Part shown: piece after piece, positions 5,001-11,014 of the stretch | Numbering within the stretch: position 1 is the first letter of the stretch | Layout of the letters: each line of letters begins with the position of its first letter | Assembly: GCA_027450125.1 (NCBI GenBank) | Contig: DAIDKG010000029.1 | Location: 1-11,014 of the forward strand | Length of the DNA stretch: 11,014 nt | Reading direction: 5' to 3' | Source of the DNA: Bordetella sp. | GTDB lineage: Bacteria; Pseudomonadota; Gammaproteobacteria; Burkholderiales; Burkholderiaceae_B | The notes under the pieces: generated by a model | Told to the model about the DNA's origin: nothing | The model's input: only the letters and a program-made list of their open reading frames with translations | Databases searched by the model: none | Program-made: the position numbers and the translations under genes

Positions 5001-6779
5001 TCAGGCCTGCTCCAGCCTTGCCAGGTCCACCGGCAAGGCGCGGTTGAGCACATTGGCTACTTTGGCGCGCAGCGCATTGGAGTGCGCCCTGCGCACTTCG
5101 CGCTTGACGTCCAGCAACTGCTGCGCATGCATGGAGAACTCCGACAGCCCCAGCCCAAGCAGCAGGCGGGTATAGCGCGGGTCGCCCGCCATTTCGCCGC
5201 ATACAGCCACTGGCTTGCCAGCGCGCTCGCCGGCATTGATGGTGTGCGCCAGAAGACGCAGCACCGCCGGATGCAACGGATCGTACAGGCCGGCCACGTC
5301 ATGGTCGCCCCGGTCGATGGCCAGCACGTACTGGATCAGGTCGTTGGTACCGATGGACAGAAAGTCCAGCACCTGAACGAAAGGCTCGATGGCGATGGCC
5401 ATGGCCGGGATCTCGACCATGGCGCCTACGGGAATATGCGGCGCGTATGCCTGCCCGCGCGCATCGAGCTCGCGCCGCGCCGACGCGATGGCGGCGAAAG
5501 TGGCTTGCACCTCGTGCATGTGCGCGATCATGGGAATGAGCAGGCGCACCGGACCATGGGCGGAAGCGCGCAGAATGGCGCGCAGCTGGGTGGCGAACAT
5601 CTCGGGCCGGGCCAGGCAGTAGCGAATCGCGCGCTGGCCCAGCGCCGGATTGGTGGCCACCGTGACCTCGTCGTCCAGCGTCTTGTCGGCCCCGATGTCC
5701 AGGGTGCGGATCGTCACGGGCCGACCGGCCATGACTTTCACCACCGACGCATAGGCCTGGTACTGCTCTTCTTCGCCAGGAAGTTCGGCACGCCCCATGA
5801 AAAGGAACTCGCTGCGGAACAAGCCGATGCCCTGCGCCCCCGCGGCCAGTGCGGCAGGGGCCTCCTCGGGCAACTCGATATTGGCCTCCAGCGTCACGCT
5901 GATGCCGTCCAGCGTGATCGACGGCTCGTCGCGCAAAAGCTCCAGTTCGGCGCGCTCGTCGGCGTAGATGCGCTGCAATCCGCGGTACTGCGCCAGCATG
6001 GTCCCTGAAGGGTTGACCAGAACAGTGCCCGAGGCTCCGTCGACAATGATCATGTCGCCATCGCGCACGATGTCGCGCACATTGCCCATGGCGACCACGG
6101 CGGGCACCCCCATGCTGCGCGCAACGATTGCGGTATGCGACGTAGGCCCGCCCAGATCGGTGGCAAACGCCGAGAAGCGGGCACCGCGCAGGCGCAGCAT
6201 GTCTGCCGGGGAAATGTCGTGTGCGATCACCACCAGCGGTTCGCCTGCGCCGCTGCAGATCGTCTCTTCCGGGAGCAGCGCCGGAGTGCCCGACAAGACA
6301 TGCAGCACCCGCTCGATTACCTGGCGCACGTCGCCGCCGCGCTCGCGCAGGTACTCGTCTTCCATGGCGTCGAACTGCTCGCCCAGCAACTGCCCCTGCG
6401 CCGTGAGCGCCCACTCGGCGTTGTAGTGGCGCTCGCGGATCAGCGCCTGCGCCTGGTCGACCAGCAGGGGATCGCCCAGGAGCAGGCCGTGGACGTTGAG
6501 CATGGCGCCCAGTTCGCGCGGGGCATCCTCGGGCAGGGTGTTGGCCAGATGGTGCAGGTCGGCCTGAGCCCGCGTCAGGGCATCCCGGAGCCTGCGGCAC
6601 TCGCCTTCGACGTCCTCGGGTCCGATGCGGTAGTGAGCGACTTCGAGGGCGGCGGCGCCCATGACGACCGCGCGGCCTATGGCATAGCCTCGTGCTACGC
6701 CTTTACCGCGCAGGGCCACCACCGCACCGGGAGGACCGGCCGGTGCCGGACTGTCGAGGAAGGCGTTACTCGTGCTCAC
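5001..6779 (-). CDS. ptsI: Phosphoenolpyruvate-protein phosphotransferase (PTS enzyme I)
   Basis: Enzyme I takes phosphate from phosphoenolpyruvate onto a histidine and passes it to HPr, in the cytoplasm. Seen in the 592-residue product: the phospho-histidine motif GGPTSHTAIVAR with H215, the HPr-binding helical part before it, the PEP-binding TIM-barrel signature DFLSIGTNDLIQYVLAIDRGD, and VCGEMAGDP with the active-site Cys. It is slightly longer than the E. coli enzyme (575) owing to about 17 extra N-terminal residues (MSTSNAFLDSPAPAGPPGAV). The start chosen is GTG at 6779, inside the end of ptsH. The frame stays open upstream but only into ptsH coding sequence. The 14-bp overlap with ptsH suggests translational coupling; no clear ribosome site is seen. 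It is the last gene of gshB-manX-ptsH-ptsI. No sugar-specific EIIB/EIIC is nearby. Confidence 0.95.
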   Translation of the reverse strand: MSTSNAFLDSPAPAGPPGAVVALRGKGVARGYAIGRAVVMGAAALEVAHYRIGPEDVEGECRRLRDALTRAQADLHHLANTLPEDAPRELGAMLNVHGLLLGDPLLVDQAQALIRERHYNAEWALTAQGQLLGEQFDAMEDEYLRERGGDVRQVIERVLHVLSGTPALLPEETICSGAGEPLVVIAHDISPADMLRLRGARFSAFATDLGGPTSHTAIVARSMGVPAVVAMGNVRDIVRDGDMIIVDGASGTVLVNPSGTMLAQYRGLQRIYADERAELELLRDEPSITLDGISVTLEANIELPEEAPAALAAGAQGIGLFRSEFLFMGRAELPGEEEQYQAYASVVKVMAGRPVTIRTLDIGADKTLDDEVTVATNPALGQRAIRYCLARPEMFATQLRAILRASAHGPVRLLIPMIAHMHEVQATFAAIASARRELDARGQAYAPHIPVGAMVEIPAMAIAIEPFVQVLDFLSIGTNDLIQYVLAIDRGDHDVAGLYDPLHPAVLRLLAHTINAGERAGKPVAVCGEMAGDPRYTRLLLGLGLSEFSMHAQQLLDVKREVRRAHSNALRAKVANVLNRALPVDLARLEQA

Positions 6780-7035
6780 CAAATTTTTCGTCGAACAAAT
6801 TCTGAATTTCCGACAAGGCCTGATCGGCATCGCCGCCCGTGGCTTCCAGCCGCACCGTGGTGCCCAGGCCCGCCGCCAGCATCATCACGCCCATGATGCT
6901 TTTGGCATTGACGCGCTGCGCGCCGCGTGAAATGAAAATTTCGCTGTTGAATCGACTGGCTAGCTGGGTAAGTTTGGCGGCGGCCCGAGCATGCAGACCA
7001 AGCTTGTTGCTGATGACGATGTCTGAAGTAGCCAT
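6766..7035 (-). CDS. ptsH: HPr phosphocarrier protein
   Basis: HPr carries phosphate from enzyme I to EIIA proteins. The 89-residue product has the catalytic H15 in KLGLHARAAAKL and S46 in NAKSIMGVMML. S46 is the residue phosphorylated by HprK in species that have that kinase; many betaproteobacteria do, but hprK is not in this window. Length is normal (E. coli 85), with a short acidic tail (FDEKFGEHE) whose last codons overlap the ptsI start. The ATG at 7035 is the only sensible start for the conserved N-terminus, yet a strong ribosome site is lacking; the 39-bp gap from manX instead contains a 12-bp palindrome and an A7 run. Expression is probably from the gshB or manX side. Confidence 0.96.
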   Translation of the reverse strand: MATSDIVISNKLGLHARAAAKLTQLASRFNSEIFISRGAQRVNAKSIMGVMMLAAGLGTTVRLEATGGDADQALSEIQNLFDEKFGEHE

Positions 7036-7044
7036 AGGAAGCCC

Positions 7045-7056
7045 GTATCGATACGC
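7045..7056. promoter_or_regulatory. 12-bp perfect palindrome just ahead of ptsH
   Basis: CGTATCGATACG is fully self-complementary and ends 9 nt before the ptsH ATG, within the 39-bp manX-ptsH gap. A run of seven A (reading the coding strand) flanks it at 7058-7064. It could be a small operator or a hairpin (4-bp stem, TCGA loop) close to the ribosome-binding region. Function is unknown and a chance palindrome is possible. Confidence 0.3.
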
Positions 7057-7074
7057 TTTTTTTTGAATTGCCGA

Positions 7075-7476
7075 CTAGTCTACCCGTAGACAGCCTTGTA
7101 CGCCGCCTGCCAAGGCTTTTTCACGCGTTTCGGCTAGTGACAAACTGCGATAGGTCAATGCCCGCAGCAACATGGGCGTGTTCAAGCCCGCAAGCAGGCA
7201 GCACGTCAGCCCTTCGGCCTGAGCCTGGACTATCGCGCGCTTGGCGATATTGGCCGGCGTGGCGCCAACCAGGTCGGTCAGCACCAGCACGCCGCTCTCG
7301 CGCGCCAGGCGCTGGATGTCGGCCAGGACCTGGGGCACGCGTGCCTCGGGTTGATCGTCGGGAAGGATATCGTGCACGGCCAGCGTATCGGCAACGCTGT
7401 CGCCCAGGACATGCCGCGCCATTTCGGACATGGCCTCGCCCAACGGGGCGTGCACGACGATGACGATGCCCGTCAT
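7075..7476 (-). CDS. PTS EIIA component, mannose (ManX/PTS-EIIA-Man) family
   Basis: The 133-residue single-domain protein accepts phosphate from HPr on H9 (MTGIVIVVHAPLGEAM), matching H10 of the E. coli ManX EIIA domain. Also seen are VLVLTDLVGATPANIAKRA, with the conserved active-site Asp, and LLAGLNTPMLLRAL. In Gram-negative bacteria with incomplete PTS sets this stand-alone protein normally accompanies HPr and enzyme I and acts in regulation, since no EIIB/EIIC/EIID follows here. The start is fixed by GGGAGG (7483-7488), 6 nt before the ATG; that site sits in the 14-bp gap after the gshB stop, so the genes are evidently cotranscribed. Family certain; the regulated target cannot be told from sequence. 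Confidence 0.92.
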   Translation of the reverse strand: MTGIVIVVHAPLGEAMSEMARHVLGDSVADTLAVHDILPDDQPEARVPQVLADIQRLARESGVLVLTDLVGATPANIAKRAIVQAQAEGLTCCLLAGLNTPMLLRALTYRSLSLAETREKALAGGVQGCLRVD

Positions 7477-7490
7477 ATCAGACCTCCCGC

Positions 7491-8447
7491 TCAGGCGACG
7501 GCGCGCTCGAGCGCCTGCGCGAAGGCGTCGGCAACGTCAAAGCCGGTCTGCTCGGTGATTTCGACAAAGCAGGTCGGGCTGGTGACGTTGACTTCGGTCA
7601 GGCAGTCGCCGATGACGTCCAGGCCCACCAGCAGCAGTCCGCGTCCGGCGATGCGCCGGGCCACGGTCTCGGCGATGCGGCGATCGCTGTCGGAAAGCGG
7701 CTGCGCCACGCCGCGCCCGCCAGCGGCCAGGTTGCCGCGCGTCTCGCCGGCCAGCGGAATGCGCGCCAGGCAATACGGCACGGGCTCGCCTCCGATCAGC
7801 AGCACGCGCTTGTCGCCCTTGACGATGTCGGGAATAAAGCGCTGCGCCATGATGGTCTGCGTGCCGTTGCCGGTCAGCGTTTCCAGGATGGCATTGCGGT
7901 TGGGCTCTTCGTTGCGCAGGCGAAAGATGCCCGTGCCGCCCATGCCGTCCAGCGGCTTGACAATGACGTCGCCGTGCTGGGCATGGAAAGCGCAGATGCG
8001 ATCCATGTCGCGCGTGACCAGCGTGGGCGAAACCAGTTCGGGGAACTCCGTAATGGCCAGCTTCTCTGGATGGTTGCGGATGGCCGCGCCGCTGTTGAAG
8101 ACGCGCGCGCCCTGCTCCTGCGCATAACCCAAGAGGTGCGTGGAGTAGACATATTCCATGTCGAAAGGCGGATCCTTGCGCATGAGGACGGCGCCGAAGT
8201 CCTTCAGCGGCGCTTCGACGGCCGGGCCGGACTCGGTCCACCATGCGTGTCCGTGCAGGTCCGCCTCCGGTACCAGCGCAATGGGCGTGGCGCGCACGCG
8301 CACGATGCCGGCCTCGATATAAAGGTCGCCCTGCAGCGCAACGCTGAGCGTATGACCGCGCGCGACCAGCGCCCGCATCATCGCAACGGAACTGTCCTTG
8401 TACGCCTTCAGAAGCGGCAAGGGATCGATAACGAACAAGACATGCAT
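7491..8447 (-). CDS. gshB: Glutathione synthetase (ATP-grasp)
   Basis: It joins gamma-glutamylcysteine and glycine with ATP to make glutathione. The 318-residue length equals the family norm (E. coli 316). Seen: N-terminal VLFVIDPLPLLKAYKDSSVAMM; the substrate region MRKDPPFDMEYVYSTHLL; the ATP-grasp core VIVKPLDGMGGTGIFRL with its glycine-rich loop (about 182-198); RFIPDIVKGDKRVLLIGGE; and the metal/substrate segment LDVIGDCLTEVNVTSPTC. The ATG at 8447 gives the canonical MHVLFVIDP N-terminus; upstream there is only a weak GGGT-type ribosome site. It heads the gshB-manX-ptsH-ptsI row, and the 143-bp region before it holds the strong hairpin that follows infC, so its own promoter should lie in 8448-8526. 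A tandem imperfect TCGGGTA-type repeat (8453-8475) is visible there, but no clear promoter. Confidence 0.96.
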   Translation of the reverse strand: MHVLFVIDPLPLLKAYKDSSVAMMRALVARGHTLSVALQGDLYIEAGIVRVRATPIALVPEADLHGHAWWTESGPAVEAPLKDFGAVLMRKDPPFDMEYVYSTHLLGYAQEQGARVFNSGAAIRNHPEKLAITEFPELVSPTLVTRDMDRICAFHAQHGDVIVKPLDGMGGTGIFRLRNEEPNRNAILETLTGNGTQTIMAQRFIPDIVKGDKRVLLIGGEPVPYCLARIPLAGETRGNLAAGGRGVAQPLSDSDRRIAETVARRIAGRGLLLVGLDVIGDCLTEVNVTSPTCFVEITEQTGFDVADAFAQALERAVA

Positions 8448-8526
8448 GGGTTTTCTACCCGAGATTCATACCCGAATCATGGTAACTGAATTCGGCTGCG
8501 GGCGAAGGCATACCCCTACAGGCACG

Positions 8527-8561
8527 ACGGCCCGGCCGTCCATCGCGGACGGCCGGGCCGT
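8527..8561. terminator. Perfect 15-bp GC-rich hairpin between infC and gshB
   Basis: Positions 8527-8541 and 8547-8561 are exact complements around the 5-nt loop ATCGC; the arms are almost wholly G and C. It begins 29 nt past the infC stop, so transcript termination or 3'-end protection for thrS-infC is the natural reading. No T run follows on either strand, so it is not a canonical intrinsic terminator; it may stall polymerase or block 3' exonucleases. Confidence 0.6.
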
Positions 8562-8590
8562 GGCGTTGCTGCAAAAGCCGGTTTGCGGGA

Positions 8591-9136
8591 TCAGGCCGAC
8601 GCTTCGACCTTGCCGCTGGCTTTCTTCTTGGGCGCCAGCACCATGACCATCTGGCGTCCTTCGAGCTTGGGCATGGCCTCGACCTGCGCCAGTTCGGTCA
8701 GGTCGTCGCGCACGCGCTCGAGCACGCGCATGCCCAGCTCCTGGTGCGCCATTTCGCGGCCGCGGAAGCGCAGCGTGACCTTGGCCTTGTCGCCCTCTTC
8801 CAGGAAGCGGCGCAGATTGCGCAGCTTGACCTGATAATCGCCTTCGTCAGTCGCAGGGCGGAATTTCACTTCCTTGACCTGGATGACCTTCTGCTTGGAG
8901 CGCGCCTCGGCCTGGCGCTTCTGTTCCTGGTACTTGAACTTGCCGTAGTCCATCAGACGGCAGACTGGGGGCTCGGCATTGGGCGCGATTTCCACCAGAT
9001 CCACGTCGCTCTGCTCGGAAAGCCGAAACGCATCGGCGATCTTGACGATGCCGAGCTGTTCTCCATCCAGACCTATCAGACGCACCTCGGGGACGCGGAT
9101 TTCACCGTTGATGCGTACGCTCTTTTCAGTGGCGAT
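8591..9136 (-). CDS. infC: Translation initiation factor IF-3, with ATC start codon
   Basis: IF-3 binds the 30S subunit, prevents premature 50S joining and checks the initiator tRNA-codon match. The 181-residue product (E. coli 180) shows the N-domain signature [24 protein letters not shown], then [26 protein letters not shown], a lysine-rich linker and the C-domain ([42 protein letters not shown]). The first ATG or GTG choices would cut off the conserved RINGEIR segment. The frame reaches back to ATC at 9134-9136, 8 nt after TAGGAG (9145-9150), giving [14 protein letters not shown]. Rare AUU/AUC starts on infC are a known autoregulatory device, since IF-3 discriminates against them. thrS ends 42 bp upstream, as in most bacteria; rpmI-rplT do not follow. 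Confidence 0.93.
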   Translation of the reverse strand: MATEKSVRINGEIRVPEVRLIGLDGEQLGIVKIADAFRLSEQSDVDLVEIAPNAEPPVCRLMDYGKFKYQEQKRQAEARSKQKVIQVKEVKFRPATDEGDYQVKLRNLRRFLEEGDKAKVTLRFRGREMAHQELGMRVLERVRDDLTELAQVEAMPKLEGRQMVMVLAPKKKASGKVEASA

Positions 9137-9144
9137 GTTGAAAA

Positions 9145-9150
9145 CTCCTA
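9145..9150 (-). promoter_or_regulatory. Ribosome-binding site that fixes the ATC start of infC
   Basis: TAGGAG on the - strand lies 8 nt before the ATC at 9136 and is the only good Shine-Dalgarno match in the 42-bp thrS-infC gap. No ATG, GTG or TTG in the infC frame lies at a suitable distance, which supports ATC as the initiation codon. Confidence 0.7.
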
Positions 9151-9178
9151 GTAGTTAATCGAATGTGCGGCCGTGGCG

Positions 9179-11014
9179 TCATGCCTGATCGGACGCGGCT
9201 TGCGGCAGGCTGCGGCGCGTGGCGACATCTTCAGACAAGCGGCTGGTGAAGTCCTCGAGCGCCATGACGCCCAAGTCCAGGCCACCCAGACCGCGCACGG
9301 CGACCGTGCCGTTTTGCTTTTCCTTGTCGCCCACGACCAGGATATATGGAACCTTTTGCAGGCTGTGCTCCCTGATTTTACGGGTGATTTTTTCACCACG
9401 CAAATCTGGCTCAATCCTAAAGCCTTGTTTTTTCAGGGTTTGCGTAATTTGCGCCGCATAATCCGCAGATGGCTCGGAAATGCAGCAGACCACGGCCTGC
9501 ACCGGGGCCAGCCAAGGCGGCATCGCGCCGGCGTAGTTTTCAAGCAGCATCCCGATGAAGCGCTCCAGCGAACCGAGGATGGCCCGGTGCAGCATGACGG
9601 GCGGCCGACGCTGGTCGTTCTGGTCGACGTACTCGGCCCCCAGGCGCACGGGCATGGAGAAGTCCACCTGCATGGTGCCGCACTGCCACTGGCGGCCGAT
9701 GGCGTCCTTGAGCGTGTATTCGATCTTGGGGCCGTAGAAGGCGCCGTCGCCCGGCGCCACCACGAAGTCGCAGCCGGTAGCGCGCAGGCTTTCCATGAGC
9801 GCGTGCTCGGCCTTGTCCCAGGTGGCGTCGTCGCCGATGCGCTTCTCGGGGCGAGTGGCCACCTTGTAGAGCACCTCGGTGAAGCCGAAGTCCTTGTAGA
9901 CCTTCTGCAGCAGCTCGGTGTACTGGGCGCACTCCTGCTGCAGCTGGTCCTCGGTGCAGAAGATGTGGCCGTCATCCTGCGTGAAGCCGCGCACGCGCAT
10001 CATGCCGTGCAACGAACCCGAAGGCTCGTTACGGTGGCACTGGCCGAATTCGCCGTAGCGCAGCGGCAACTCGCGATAAGAGTGCAAACCGGCGTTGAAG
10101 ATCTGGATGTGGCCCGGGCAGTTCATGGGCTTCAAGCCATACATGCGGTTCTCGGACTCGGTCGTGAACATGTTTTCACGATAGTTGTCCCAATGGCCGG
10201 TCTTCTTCCACAGCGACAGGTCGAGAATCTGCGGTGCCTTCACTTCCTGGTAGCCGTTGTCCTGGTAGACGCGGCGCATGTACTGCTCGACCTGCTGCCA
10301 CAGGGCCCAGCCCTTGGGATGCCAGAAAATCAGCCCAGGGCCTTCGTCCTGCATGTGGAACAGGTCCAGTTCGCGGCCGATCTTGCGGTGATCCCGGCGT
10401 TCGGCCTCCTCCAGCATGTGCAGATATGCGTCCTGTTCTTCCTTGGTTGCCCAGGCCGTGCCGTAGATGCGGTGCAGCATCTCGTTGTTGCTGTCGCCGC
10501 GCCAATAGGCCCCGGCCACCTTCATCAGCTTGAAGACCTTGAGCTTGCCGGTCGAGGGCACGTGCGGGCCGCGGCACAGGTCGATGAACTCGCCTTCGCG
10601 GTACAGGCTGATGGTCTGGTCGCTCGGGATCGCGGCAATGATCTGGGCCTTGTAATCCTCGCCCATGTCCTTGAAGAAGGCGACGGCATCGTCACGCTTC
10701 CACTCCTCGCGCGTGACCACTTCGTCCTTCCTGGCCAGTTCGGCCATCTTCTTCTCGATGGCCAGCAGATCTTCGGGCGTAAAAGGGCGTTTGTACGCGA
10801 AGTCGTAGTAGAAGCCGTTCTCGATCACCGGACCGATGGTGACCTGCGCGTCGGGAAACAATTCCTTGACCGCATAGGCCAGCAGGTGCGCCGTCGAGTG
10901 GCGGATAAGGTCCAGGCCGTCGGCGTCTTTGGCGGTGATGATGGCCAGGGCGGCGTCCTGCTCGATGCGATGGCTGGTGTCGACCAGCTTGGGCGCGCCG
11001 CCCGGGATCGTGAC
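9179..11014 (-). CDS. thrS: Threonyl-tRNA synthetase, missing about 35 N-terminal residues at the right edge
   Basis: It charges tRNA-Thr and removes mischarged serine. The frame is open to base 11014 and encodes 611 residues; alignment of the zinc ligands to the E. coli numbering implies about 35 residues (part of the TGS domain) lie outside. Seen: the editing-site HSTAH motif (fragment 39-43) and CRGPH (C and H equivalent to C182 and H186); catalytic-domain zinc ligands equivalent to C334 (MNCPGH), H385 (QDDGHIF) and H511 ([14 protein letters not shown], motif 3); the motif 2 Arg in [12 protein letters not shown]; and the C-terminal anticodon-binding domain (from about [15 protein letters not shown]). 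The tail [10 protein letters not shown] is short and variable. infC follows by 42 bp and is probably in the same transcript. No defect is seen. Confidence 0.97.
   Translation of the reverse strand, partial: VTIPGGAPKLVDTSHRIEQDAALAIITAKDADGLDLIRHSTAHLLAYAVKELFPDAQVTIGPVIENGFYYDFAYKRPFTPEDLLAIEKKMAELARKDEVVTREEWKRDDAVAFFKDMGEDYKAQIIAAIPSDQTISLYREGEFIDLCRGPHVPSTGKLKVFKLMKVAGAYWRGDSNNEMLHRIYGTAWATKEEQDAYLHMLEEAERRDHRKIGRELDLFHMQDEGPGLIFWHPKGWALWQQVEQYMRRVYQDNGYQEVKAPQILDLSLWKKTGHWDNYRENMFTTESENRMYGLKPMNCPGHIQIFNAGLHSYRELPLRYGEFGQCHRNEPSGSLHGMMRVRGFTQDDGHIFCTEDQLQQECAQYTELLQKVYKDFGFTEVLYKVATRPEKRIGDDATWDKAEHALMESLRATGCDFVVAPGDGAFYGPKIEYTLKDAIGRQWQCGTMQVDFSMPVRLGAEYVDQNDQRRPPVMLHRAILGSLERFIGMLLENYAGAMPPWLAPVQAVVCCISEPSADYAAQITQTLKKQGFRIEPDLRGEKITRKIREHSLQKVPYILVVGDKEKQNGTVAVRGLGGLDLGVMALEDFTSRLSEDVATRRSLPQAASDQA

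Noticed and set aside
5299..6600. A 433-codon frame on - inside ptsI
   Set aside because: It is a frame shadow of enzyme I: Arg/Ala/Gly-rich low-complexity text, while the ptsI frame holds all active-site motifs.
8453..8475. Tandem imperfect repeat TCGGGTAGAA / TCGGGTATGAA just upstream of gshB
   Set aside because: It is short, with only two copies and an indel, and I see no link to a known operator; chance is likely.

Overview
The window reads as chromosomal DNA of a high-GC betaproteobacterium, most likely of the Alcaligenaceae (Bordetella/Achromobacter group). I base this on the GC-rich codon use, the strength of the translation-factor and PTS protein matches as I recognise them, and the order gshB-EIIA(Man)-ptsH-ptsI. 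I cannot name the species from the sequence alone. There are nine well-supported protein genes and one small unrecognised gene. I see no rRNA, tRNA, CRISPR array, insertion sequence or phage gene.

Layout. (1) The 3' end of dut runs on + at 1-204. A XenA/YqjM-type old yellow enzyme gene converges on it from the - strand (211-1323), only 6 bp away. (2) A 271-bp divergent spacer with a nested dyad leads to rpfF (1595-2461, +), a crotonase-fold synthase of the cis-2-unsaturated fatty-acid signal family (DSF/BDSF). (3) rpfR (2503-4515, -) encodes an N-terminal RpfF-interacting region followed by PAS, GGDEF and EAL domains, and converges on rpfF with 41 bp between stops. Together they form a DSF synthase/receptor pair linking quorum sensing to cyclic-di-GMP turnover. 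(4) A 64-codon gene (4692-4886, -) of unknown function lies just upstream of rpfR. (5) gshB, manX-type EIIA, ptsH and ptsI follow one another on - (8447 down to 5001), with short gaps or overlap, and form an apparent operon. It encodes glutathione synthetase plus phosphotransfer proteins, with no sugar permease in view. (6) infC (8591-9136, -) with a rare ATC start follows thrS (9179 to beyond 11014, -), which runs off the right edge. A perfect 15-bp hairpin separates this pair from gshB.

How the parts work together. RpfF should make the fatty-acid signal. The RpfR PAS domain should sense it and set the balance of the GGDEF and EAL activities, and the RpfR N-terminus is expected to bind and restrain RpfF. 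This is inferred from Burkholderia orthologues. The PTS proteins probably serve regulation rather than sugar uptake.

The least expected signals are in non-coding DNA. The rpfR translation start region is duplicated 72 bp upstream, and the extra copy opens a 10-codon leader ORF. A nested palindrome sits in the rpfF/oxidoreductase divergent promoter region. A 9-bp inverted repeat after ptsI overlaps the putative -35 of the small gene. A 12-bp palindrome lies just ahead of ptsH. The protein systems themselves are known families, and I found no clear evidence of a wholly new system.
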